A DNA stretch of 19,126 nucleotides from Bacteroidales bacterium UBA1800 (GTDB lineage Bacteria; Bacteroidota; Bacteroidia; Bacteroidales; VadinHA17). Position 1 is the first letter of the stretch. Every line of letters begins with the position of its first letter. Positions 1 to 6,881 of this stretch are shown piece by piece. The stretch covers positions 1-19,126 of the forward strand of contig DCFQ01000076.1 of NCBI GenBank assembly GCA_002319915.1, in the 5' to 3' direction. Under the pieces are notes generated by a model. It had not been told where the DNA came from, did no database searches, and was given only the letters and a program-made list of their open reading frames with translations. The position numbers were made by a program, and so were the translations under genes.

Positions 1-3
1 ACC

Positions 4-31
4 AGCAATTGGCAACTGGCAACCAGCAACT
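4..31. repeat. Four tandem heptamers of the form RGCAAYY
   Basis: Four 7-bp units stand head to tail: AGCAATT, GGCAACT, GGCAACC and AGCAACT. The array ends 5 bp before the stop codon of the Nudix regulator, so it lies in the 3' flank of the arabinose operon. The heptamer period is not codon-phased and no reading frame uses it. The window starts here, so the array may continue to the left. Function is unknown. It resembles short low-complexity repeats often seen between genes in Bacteroidota. Confidence 0.6.
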
Positions 32-36
32 CTTAC

Positions 37-738
37 TCAATACACATCGAGATCAAAATAGAATCCCATCTTCCTGAACTTCTCATACCGTTCCCTTTTG
101 AACCTGTAGTACCAGGCTCCTTTCCTGGATGTTTCCCGCTCCTTCTCATCAAGCTTTTCAAGGAGGTTCATCGACAGGATCTTCTTCCTGAAATTCCTCT
201 TGTCAATGGGTCTCTGGTGGATCACTTCATACAGGTTCTGAAGCTGAACAAGCGTGAATTTTTCAGGGAGGAGTTCAAAGCCGATCGGCTTTATTTTGAT
301 ATGCATTTGCAGGTCGGTGAGGGCTTTCATTACCATTTCATCGTGATCGAAAATAAGCCCGGGCAGGTTGCTCATCGACTGCCAGTGCGCACCATTGCTC
401 TCTTTAAGTTCCCGGTTGATATCCTGGATCTTGATAAGGGCAGAGTAAGAGACGGAGAACACCCTGGCGCCGGGGTCCCGTTCAGGATCTCCATAGGTCC
501 AGGATTGTTCCAGGTAAACGCCGCTGAGGCCCGTAAGATTCAGGAGCACTCTTGCAGCAGCTTCATCGAGATTTTCGTTTTGCTTTACAAAACCTCCGGC
601 AAGCGACCATTTTCCCCTCGCAGGCTGCATTTTCCTCTTTATGAGAAGGAGCTTGAGATCCTTTTCAAGTATGTCATAGCCAAATATTATGCAATCGACG
701 GCTATATAGTACCGTGAATAATTTGAATAAAGGGCCAT
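37..738 (-). CDS. araR: Nudix-fold transcriptional regulator, AraR-like (NrtR family)
   Basis: Predicted cytoplasmic repressor of arabinose genes, 233 aa. Residues about 8-145 form a Nudix-like domain and about 150-230 a winged-helix DNA-binding domain rich in Lys and Arg (for example KRNFRKK at 180-186). The Nudix box begins correctly (Gly49-X5-Glu55), but the catalytic part reads R-V-L-L-N-L at 63-68 where an active enzyme has R-E-U-X-E-E. The metal-binding glutamates are therefore gone, which suits a ligand sensor and not a hydrolase. It is known that B. thetaiotaomicron BT0354 (BtAraR), a Nudix plus winged-helix protein of the NrtR family, represses arabinose genes and is released by L-arabinose. 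The gene is last in the operon, 39 bp after araA. The AraR assignment rests on architecture and context. A sensor of another sugar or of ADP-ribose remains possible. Confidence 0.82.
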   Translation of the reverse strand: MALYSNYSRYYIAVDCIIFGYDILEKDLKLLLIKRKMQPARGKWSLAGGFVKQNENLDEAAARVLLNLTGLSGVYLEQSWTYGDPERDPGARVFSVSYSALIKIQDINRELKESNGAHWQSMSNLPGLIFDHDEMVMKALTDLQMHIKIKPIGFELLPEKFTLVQLQNLYEVIHQRPIDKRNFRKKILSMNLLEKLDEKERETSRKGAWYYRFKRERYEKFRKMGFYFDLDVY

Positions 739-777
739 TTATAATAATACCGGGATTTTGCTATTCTTCTCTTGATT

Positions 778-2268
778 TTATTTCCTGCTGAACATATGAA
801 AATATACCTCATTCCACCTGAGTTCCTTTGCAAAAGATGAAAGGTCGCATTTTTCGTCAATCAGTACGTATTCGATTCCGAGCATCTCGCAGAAGTCCTC
901 AATGTACTCCGCGCTGATGGCAGTGCTGAACCCGGTATGATGGGCCCCTCCTGCGAGGATCCATGCTGCGGCGCCAGTTTTGAGGTCGGGCATGGGTTTC
1001 CAGAGGACGCTGGCCACCGGAAGGTTGGGCATGTCGGGGCATTCAACCACCTCGACCTTGTTCACTATCATCCGGAACCTGTTGCCGAGATCTATCAAAG
1101 AGGCACAGACAGCCTTCCCGGTCATTGTTTTGAATACAAGTCTTGCAGGGTCTTCCTTTCCGCCGATTGAGAGGGGATGCACCTCGAGGTATGGTTTTCC
1201 GGATGCGATCGACGGGCACACCTCCAGCATGTGAGCTCCGAGGACCTTCATTCCTGCAGGGTCAAAATGATAAGTATAATCTTCCATGAATGAAGTTCCT
1301 CCGGGAAGCCTGGTTGCCATCACTTTCATCGACCTGACAAGGGCAGCAGTTTTCCAGTCACCCTCTGCACCAAAGCCGTAACCCTTCTCCATAAGCCGCT
1401 GGACTGCAAGCCCGGGCAGCTGTTTGAGGCCATAGAGGTCTTCAAAAGTAGTGGTAAATGCCTTAAAGCTGCCAGCCGAAAGGAATTTCTCAAGCCCGAG
1501 CTCGATCCTTGCGGAGTCCCGCAGTGCTGCTGATCCTGCAATATCCTCGGTTGTATAATATGCTGATTTATATTCTTCTATCAGCCTGTCGATCTCATTT
1601 TCAGAAACCGCGTTCACGACTGCAACGAGATCCCCTATCCCATAGCCATACACCGAGTACCCAAGGTCCATCTGGGCGCTGACCTTGTTCCCTTCAGTCA
1701 CAGCCACATCACGCATGTTATCGCCAAACCGGGCCACCTTCATGGTCCGGGCATCGTCAAGGGCAGCAGCTGCCCTGGTCCATACCCCTATGCGGCATAC
1801 TGCCTCCTCATCCTCCCAGTGACCGACAACTACTTTTCTTGCAAGCCTCATCCTCGACCCGATAAACCCGAATTCCCTGTCCCCATGTGCCGACTGGTTC
1901 AGGTTCATGAAGTTCATATCAATAGAATCCCAGGGGATGTCCCTGTTCATCTGCGTATGGAAATGAAGCAGCGGCTTGTTGAGAACCGAGAGGCCCCTAA
2001 TCCACATCTTTGCAGGTGAAAAAGTATGCATCCAGGCGATTATCCCGATGCAGTTCCGGTTGTGATTGGCTTCAGAGCAGAGATCAAAGATCGAATCGGG
2101 AGTGGTAAGCACCGGTTTAAAGATTATCCTTACCGGGATCTGGGTCGAGCTGTCCAGTGCCTCGGAGATTGCTTTTGAATCGGCGGCTACCTGCCTAAGG
2201 GTATCGGGACCATAGAGGTGCTGACTTCCCGTCACAAACCATACTTCCTCGTTATTCAGCGTGTCCAT
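778..2268 (-). CDS. araA: L-arabinose isomerase
   Basis: Cytoplasmic, Mn2+-dependent isomerase converting L-arabinose to L-ribulose (EC 5.3.1.4). The 496 aa match the family's usual length of about 500. The four residues equivalent to the catalytic and metal ligands of the E. coli enzyme are visible: Glu302 in AEGDWKTAAL, Glu329 in SFMEDYTYHF, His346 in GAHMLEVCPS, and a histidine in GGAHHTGFS at 440-448 (His443 or His444). The conserved N-terminal WFVTGSQHLYG stretch sits at 10-20. The ATG start is 31 bp after the symporter stop and the stop is 39 bp before araR, so the three genes are very likely one transcript. Neither ribulokinase (araB) nor ribulose-5-phosphate epimerase (araD) is in the window. 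The call is secure. Confidence 0.97.
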   Translation of the reverse strand: MDTLNNEEVWFVTGSQHLYGPDTLRQVAADSKAISEALDSSTQIPVRIIFKPVLTTPDSIFDLCSEANHNRNCIGIIAWMHTFSPAKMWIRGLSVLNKPLLHFHTQMNRDIPWDSIDMNFMNLNQSAHGDREFGFIGSRMRLARKVVVGHWEDEEAVCRIGVWTRAAAALDDARTMKVARFGDNMRDVAVTEGNKVSAQMDLGYSVYGYGIGDLVAVVNAVSENEIDRLIEEYKSAYYTTEDIAGSAALRDSARIELGLEKFLSAGSFKAFTTTFEDLYGLKQLPGLAVQRLMEKGYGFGAEGDWKTAALVRSMKVMATRLPGGTSFMEDYTYHFDPAGMKVLGAHMLEVCPSIASGKPYLEVHPLSIGGKEDPARLVFKTMTGKAVCASLIDLGNRFRMIVNKVEVVECPDMPNLPVASVLWKPMPDLKTGAAAWILAGGAHHTGFSTAISAEYIEDFCEMLGIEYVLIDEKCDLSSFAKELRWNEVYFHMFSRK

Positions 2269-2299
2269 TTGATAAATATCAGTTGGTTATATTTGATTA

Positions 2300-3982
2300 C
2301 TACCAGAAATACACATAAAAAGCAATACAAGCTCCAAGCACAATGAGCGATGTAACAATATCGACAGTGCTCCAGCTTTCGCGGGTTTCCTTGCGTTGTT
2401 CGGCAGTCTGCGAGAAATAGGTAAGTCCCTGGAGCTGCTTTTCATCAGCCTTTGGCGTGAAGAAGCTTATCACAATCATAAGCAGGATTGTAAATATGAA
2501 GAGGCCAATGCAGAAATGAAGCCAGTTGATATTCATGAGAGTCCAGATGCCCGATCTGAGGGAGGGGTCCGTAATAAGCTTTGCAGCCACGCTGTCGTAA
2601 TGGGTTCCTGGATCGAAAATCATCATCCCGAGCCTGAGGAATCCGAGGAGTGCGCCGATTATGAGCCCCCACTGGCCGGCTTTCGGGGTAATCCTCTTGT
2701 TGAATACCCCCATCATGAATGCAGCCGCAATCGCTGGTGCGATAAGGGACTGCACTTTCTGGAGGTAATCATAAAGCACTGAGCCGATATTCTTCATTAT
2801 CGGGATCCAGATAAGGCCCAGGAGCACCACACTTATAGTGGCTATACGTCCTATCACAACAAGCCTATGCTCGCTTGCTTCGGGATGGTACTGCTTATAG
2901 AAGTCGATGGTGAAGAGGGTTGCCGATGAATTGAAATGGGCTGCCAGGGAAGTCATAAGGGCCGCTATGAACCCGACGACCACGATGCCTTTGACACCCA
3001 TCGGAAGCAATGTCCCGACAAGGGATCCGTAGGCAAGGTTATTGTCGGTGAAAGTAAGGACGCCCTGTGTTCTGAGTGCGGCTGCGACCATGCCCGGGAT
3101 GAGGAACATGAAGACCGGGAGGAGCTTAAGGAACCCGGCAAAGATGGTCCCTTTTCTTGCCTGTGAAAGGTTCTTGGCAGCCAGGGCCCTCTGGACGATA
3201 TGCTGGTCGGTGCACCAGTACCACAGTCCTATGATGGCGGCGCCGAAGAATACGCTGACTCCGGGGTACTCATTGTACCACCGGTCGGCCTTGTCAAAAT
3301 GGAACAGGTGCATATTTGTTGCACCGTTTGCACTCGTAATCTCCACCAGCTTCTGCCAGCCGTCGACAAGACCGCCGCCTCCAACTTTCATAAGCCCGAG
3401 GATCAGGATTGTTATTGCGCCCAGGATCAGGATGGGCGTCTGAATAACCGATATTGTCATGATCCCTTTCATGCCTCCCAGCACCGTGAATATACCGGTA
3501 AGGAGCACCAGGCCGATGGCCCCGTACCAGAAATTGATCCCGAGAACAGCCTGAAGGAAAATACCTCCGGTGAATGCCGTTACGGAGACTTTTGTCAGAA
3601 CATAGCTGATCAGTGTGACTATTGAAAGAGCTGAGCTTGTCTCCCTGGTAAACCGCAATTTAAGGAACTCGGGCATGGTGAACACCCTGCTGTGCGAATA
3701 GAAAGGGACAAATACCCAGCCAAGCAGAAGGATTGCCCACCCATGCATCTCCCAGTGAGCCATGCCCATTCCGCTCTCAGCCCCTGCACTTGCAAGGCCG
3801 ACAAGGTGTTCGGAACCGATATTGGCTGCAAAGATTGCCGCACCGACAGCCAGCCAGGTCTCGCTACGGCCTGAAAGAAAATAGTCACTTGTGTCATCCT
3901 TCTTGCGCTTTACAACCCAGAGGACGATTCCAACCAGGCCTGCGAAAAACAGAACCAGGATTATCCAGTCTAATGTTGCCAT
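2300..3982 (-). CDS. SSS-family sodium/sugar symporter, probable arabinose transporter
   Basis: Inner-membrane sodium:solute symporter (SLC5/SGLT-like), 560 aa with about 14 hydrophobic segments. Diagnostic pieces are YFLSGRSETWLAVGAAIFAA at 34-53, the SEHLVGLASAG loop at 57-67, the motif MPEFLKLRF at 103-111, and DQHIVQRALAAK in the middle of the protein, which resemble SGLT-type sugar carriers. The start is the first ATG, directly before the first membrane helix. It is the first gene of the operon with araA and the AraR-like regulator, which makes L-arabinose the most likely substrate. That is inferred from context because the sequence alone does not fix the sugar. The long upstream region holds the only good operator candidate of the operon. 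Confidence 0.9.
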   Translation of the reverse strand: MATLDWIILVLFFAGLVGIVLWVVKRKKDDTSDYFLSGRSETWLAVGAAIFAANIGSEHLVGLASAGAESGMGMAHWEMHGWAILLLGWVFVPFYSHSRVFTMPEFLKLRFTRETSSALSIVTLISYVLTKVSVTAFTGGIFLQAVLGINFWYGAIGLVLLTGIFTVLGGMKGIMTISVIQTPILILGAITILILGLMKVGGGGLVDGWQKLVEITSANGATNMHLFHFDKADRWYNEYPGVSVFFGAAIIGLWYWCTDQHIVQRALAAKNLSQARKGTIFAGFLKLLPVFMFLIPGMVAAALRTQGVLTFTDNNLAYGSLVGTLLPMGVKGIVVVGFIAALMTSLAAHFNSSATLFTIDFYKQYHPEASEHRLVVIGRIATISVVLLGLIWIPIMKNIGSVLYDYLQKVQSLIAPAIAAAFMMGVFNKRITPKAGQWGLIIGALLGFLRLGMMIFDPGTHYDSVAAKLITDPSLRSGIWTLMNINWLHFCIGLFIFTILLMIVISFFTPKADEKQLQGLTYFSQTAEQRKETRESWSTVDIVTSLIVLGACIAFYVYFW

Positions 3983-4054
3983 TACAATAATTTTATTGAT
4001 GAATATATTTGTTCCATATTTTATTAGAATCAGGTCAGGGCGGATGATGCTGTA

Positions 4055-4097
4055 TAAAATTAGGAAAAAATAATATAAATGTAAAATTTACACTTAT
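4055..4097 (-). promoter_or_regulatory. Candidate AraR operator overlapping a weak promoter
   Basis: The core TGTAAAATTTACA (4080-4092) is a palindrome around one central base. With one mismatched pair (4079/4093) the symmetry extends to 4075-4097, 23 bp. On the minus strand, TTTT at 4086-4083, a 20-bp spacer and TAATTTTA at 4062-4055 form a degenerate Bacteroidota promoter (consensus TTTG-N19/21-TAnnTTTG). The palindrome would cover the -33 box, the usual geometry of a repressor site. It lies about 93 bp before the symporter start. The symmetry is directly visible. Assignment to AraR and the exact promoter are inference, since a site consensus could not be checked. Confidence 0.5.
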
Positions 4098-4122
4098 TAT
4101 TTTGAAAAAATAAGATTTTCGG

Positions 4123-4908
4123 CTAAATCCATTGATTCATAGACGACTGGATGAAATCTATCACCCGCTGGTTATCTTCCTTTCCGTTGGTCAATACGGG
4201 GAACGGTTCGCCGAATTTGAAGTAGATGGTCTTTTTATGGTCGAGCGGGCCTAACTCTTTTATGAGCTTCCCCTGGCCCCAGAAATCTGTTTTCAATGAC
4301 ACCGGGATTACCTTGACCCCTGCCTTTTTTGCGAGCTTTACTCCAAGTGAATTGAAATCCTCAGGTTTGAATTCAGTGCTTCGTGTGCTCTGCGGGAAGA
4401 TAATGACTGAAATGCCTTTTGCCAGCAGTACCGGGCCCTTGGTCATCACCTCCTCGAGGTCCTTCCTGGGGTCGGTCCTGCCCACGACGATCGGATCCCT
4501 CGATCGCATCACATGCCCGAACAAAGGATGCTTTACAAGGCTCTCCTTTACCACGAAGGTAACTTCGCGATGAGGCGCTACCAGGCAGGGAAGGATCATT
4601 GTCTCGAGGGTGCTCATGTGGTTCCCGATAAAGACGACGGGATCAGGATCCCTGGCAATATTCTCCATGCCCGTTATATTGAACCGCCCTCCCGAGTTCT
4701 CGATGAACCTGAAGATATAGTACGAGGAATCGGACCATGCCTTTGTGTCGTAAATGCCTCTGACAGCCTGGCTTCTTGTGCGGAAGACAATTACTGCATA
4801 CTTGTAAGTGAAATATAGGCGATGGTAATGAAACAACCTGTAAAGAAAGCTGTTTCTCCCATTTTCCGGCGTCTGGTACGAGTCTGAGTCAAAATATCCC
4901 TTAAACAT
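4123..4908 (-). CDS. PlsC-like lysophospholipid acyltransferase family protein
   Basis: Probable membrane-associated acyltransferase of the 1-acylglycerol-3-phosphate acyltransferase superfamily, 261 aa. It would move an acyl chain from acyl-ACP, acyl-CoA or acyl-phosphate to a lysophospholipid. The motif blocks are in the right order: GNHMSTLET at 95-103 (motif I), VVGRTDPRKDL at 141-151 (motif II), VIIFPQSTRS at 168-177 (motif III) and a late VIPVSL at 200-205 (motif IV). Two positions are unusual. Motif I is H-X4-E (His97, Glu102) and not H-X4-D, and motif III reads FPQSTRS where FPEGTRS is typical. This suggests a divergent subgroup with uncertain acceptor. It has its own strong promoter (4941-4972), so it is probably expressed apart from the pyrophosphatase upstream. 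The acceptor substrate cannot be told from sequence. Confidence 0.82.
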   Translation of the reverse strand: MFKGYFDSDSYQTPENGRNSFLYRLFHYHRLYFTYKYAVIVFRTRSQAVRGIYDTKAWSDSSYYIFRFIENSGGRFNITGMENIARDPDPVVFIGNHMSTLETMILPCLVAPHREVTFVVKESLVKHPLFGHVMRSRDPIVVGRTDPRKDLEEVMTKGPVLLAKGISVIIFPQSTRSTEFKPEDFNSLGVKLAKKAGVKVIPVSLKTDFWGQGKLIKELGPLDHKKTIYFKFGEPFPVLTNGKEDNQRVIDFIQSSMNQWI

Positions 4909-4940
4909 ATTTCTTAGGATCCTTTTTTCTATCCCGGAAA

Positions 4941-4972
4941 CAAATATAAATCTACCGGATCAATCTGACAAA
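4941..4972 (-). promoter_or_regulatory. Bacteroidota-type promoter of the acyltransferase gene
   Basis: On the minus strand the -33 element TTTG (4972-4969) is followed after exactly 20 bp by TATATTTG (4948-4941), a full match to TAnnTTTG. Transcription would start near 4935, leaving a leader of about 27 nt before the ATG at 4908. Sequence, spacing and distance to the gene all fit. This is one of the two best promoters in the window. Confidence 0.78.
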
Positions 4973-5002
4973 ACCGGTCTGCGTTTTTCCTGCTGCAACA
5001 GT

Positions 5003-5557
5003 TCAGATCAGTGAGGATCTCTTCTCCTTATACAGCTCAATTGCATCATTCAGTATCTCGTAGGCTTTTTTCCTTTCGAGGAATTCCTCCACTGAAACAT
5101 TCTTGTGTTCAAGCTTCTTGTAATCCTCAAAAAACCTCCTGAGCTCGACAAGGGTGTGGGGTGGAAGGTCGGAAAGCTCCTCCAGGTAGTTGACCGACAT
5201 ATCGTTGCGTGCCACAGAAATTATTTTGACATCCCTCTCCTTCTGGTCCACCATTTCCATTGCACCGATCACCTTTGCCTCAACGATACACATAGGGAAG
5301 ACATCGATTGAACAGATCACCAGGATATCCAGTGGATCATGATCGTCGCAGTAGGTCTGGGGGATGAATCCATAATTCGCAGGGTAGTGGACGGCCGAAA
5401 AGAGGACCCTGTCGAGTTTCAGGATACCTGAATCCTTGTCGAGCTCATATTTGCCCTTCGACCATTTCGGGATCTCGATCACTGCCCTGACGTATTTAGG
5501 GGCATCCTTCCCCGGGCTTATACTGTGCCAGGGATGTGCAGTCTGTATTAGCTTCAT
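5003..5557 (-). CDS. ppa: Inorganic pyrophosphatase, family I
   Basis: Soluble Mg2+-dependent pyrophosphatase (EC 3.6.1.1), which hydrolyses PPi from biosynthetic reactions. The 184 aa are close to the E. coli enzyme (about 176). The family signature is visible as DHDPLDI at 72-78, with the three metal-binding Asp residues (72, 74, 77) kept; the second position is His where Gly or Asn is more common. Other conserved parts are HYPANYGFIPQTY at 58-70 and DVKIISV at 109-115. The ATG start lies 36 bp after the stop of the patatin gene on the same strand, so read-through from it is possible. No good promoter is visible in that gap. The call is secure; the neighbours tell little about its job because the enzyme is housekeeping. 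Confidence 0.96.
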   Translation of the reverse strand: MKLIQTAHPWHSISPGKDAPKYVRAVIEIPKWSKGKYELDKDSGILKLDRVLFSAVHYPANYGFIPQTYCDDHDPLDILVICSIDVFPMCIVEAKVIGAMEMVDQKERDVKIISVARNDMSVNYLEELSDLPPHTLVELRRFFEDYKKLEHKNVSVEEFLERKKAYEILNDAIELYKEKRSSLI

Positions 5558-5593
5558 AATCAGAGCCTGTTTGAGAATATGATCATAAGCCGG

Positions 5594-6667
5594 CTATTTA
5601 CCGGCAGCTTTCTTTTTTGACAAAAGGTGAGGCAGGAGGAATTCACTTAAGGGAACGGGATCATGTGTCTTTGCCCATTCCGTAGTCAGCTGGTACTGTT
5701 CCTTCAGGTTGTCAAAATTGAACAGCAGGAAGTCTTTTTTGAAATCAGGGACCCATACCCAGGTCCTTGAAACAAGCTCAGGAGCTTCCTCGGCATAAGC
5801 CTCGAGCCTGTTTACAAATCCCTTCCAGAGCATGGCATCAAGGGAGACTCCCAGCCTGTCGAACACACCCCTGTCGTTGATCCCGAGCCCTTTCAGCTCT
5901 TCGCTGATTGTCGGCAAGCTGTCTGCTTTCCTGCTAAGGATGTAGACTTTCTCGACACCTTTTCCCCTGAATTTTTCAAATTCCAGGAGGGCCCGGAACG
6001 GGACAAGATCATCACCCACGCCACCATCAACATATTCAACATCAGGTATGGTTGTGACATTTCTTATCCTTACAGGTGGAAATGCAACCGGATAAGAGGT
6101 GGATGCCATCAGGATATCAACAATGCTGAGGGTTGTATCAGTTTCCGTGTTGATCTTCCTGCTGCACATACGGTAGACTTCTTTCCTCAGATCTAGCGTT
6201 TTCAGGTGGGTAAAAGAGATCTCGGTCATAATGGGAAGGTCACCGATCTCTTTATATCCGAGCCTGGTCTCAGCGATCTTTTTGAAAAGCTCCCTGGCTG
6301 GTTCAGTGTTCACCGGGATTTTCTTGTCATCCTGTATGTAGACATCGCTGTTCCTGATGTTGAACAGGAGATTCCTGTAATACGACCAGGTAGCCTTCCG
6401 TGTCAGGATGCCGTTAAGCATGACCGCATTCAGCGCACCGGAGCTCACACCCGAAATGAACACCACGTTATTAAGCAGGCCGCGGTCGTACAGCTCCTCG
6501 AGCAGCCCCGCTTCCTGCGGAATCCGTGCGGCAGCTCCAGTCATTATTACCGCCACCCCGCTTCTCTTCTGGTCCGAAGTTATTTCCTGCCTGGAAGGAG
6601 AATCTGAAAATGACGCTGAGAAGAGAGCAAGGGTCATAATTACCAGAACAATCTTCAGTTTTTTCAT
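5594..6667 (-). CDS. Exported patatin-like phospholipase
   Basis: Predicted lipid acyl hydrolase with a Ser-Asp dyad, 357 aa. The first 20 or so residues (MKKLKIVLVIMTLALFSASF) form a signal peptide, so the protein acts in the periplasm or at the outer membrane. The nucleophile elbow is G73-V-S-S-G77 with Ser75, and the catalytic Asp is in D214-G-G at 214-216. The usual glycine-rich oxyanion loop (G-G-G-x-R-G) is degenerate: residues 43-48 read T-G-A-A-A-R. No lipobox cysteine or outer-membrane barrel is seen. The C-terminus is Lys-rich (KKKAAGK). The gene lies 36 bp before ppa on the same strand and follows a 214-bp gap from the transporter gene. The true substrate (phospholipid, acylglycerol or other ester) is unknown. 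Confidence 0.85.
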   Translation of the reverse strand: MKKLKIVLVIMTLALFSASFSDSPSRQEITSDQKRSGVAVIMTGAAARIPQEAGLLEELYDRGLLNNVVFISGVSSGALNAVMLNGILTRKATWSYYRNLLFNIRNSDVYIQDDKKIPVNTEPARELFKKIAETRLGYKEIGDLPIMTEISFTHLKTLDLRKEVYRMCSRKINTETDTTLSIVDILMASTSYPVAFPPVRIRNVTTIPDVEYVDGGVGDDLVPFRALLEFEKFRGKGVEKVYILSRKADSLPTISEELKGLGINDRGVFDRLGVSLDAMLWKGFVNRLEAYAEEAPELVSRTWVWVPDFKKDFLLFNFDNLKEQYQLTTEWAKTHDPVPLSEFLLPHLLSKKKAAGK

Positions 6668-6881
6668 ACTTGTTACATTTTCCGGAAATCATCAATTGCG
6701 AAGTCTTTACCCCTAAAATGTTTAAGGTGTTTAAAATTACGCAAACCGCTGGTTATAAGCAAGACGATAAACTCCGAAACCTGTTCATTTCAGACTTGAT
6801 TTTTTTTATTTCCTTCCAGGCAGAAAAATCCCTCAGGAATATGGAAAATGATTGACCGAAGTGATTACCGGCCGCATTTGC
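6668..6881. other. Intergenic region between transporter and patatin genes
   Basis: This 214-bp A/T-rich gap separates two minus-strand genes. No TTTG/TAnnTTTG pair was found on the minus strand. An imperfect inverted repeat (TTCCAGG at 6815-6821 with CCTCAGGAA at 6833-6841) has a T-run next to it, but on the wrong side for a standard terminator of the transporter transcript. A 61-codon open frame on the plus strand (6670-6855) looks accidental. Nothing firm can be assigned. Confidence 0.3.

Noticed and set aside
217..717. 166-codon open frame on the plus strand
   Set aside because: It lies wholly inside the Nudix regulator on the other strand, and its product has no recognisable domain.
3985..3998. 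Inverted repeat CAATAA-TT-TTATTG just before the symporter start
   Set aside because: Six A/T-rich pairs with a 2-nt loop are common by chance in such sequence and too tight for a hairpin.
6670..6855. 61-codon open frame on the plus strand in an intergenic gap
   Set aside because: A/T-rich, no ribosome site, no promoter and no domain; length is expected by chance.
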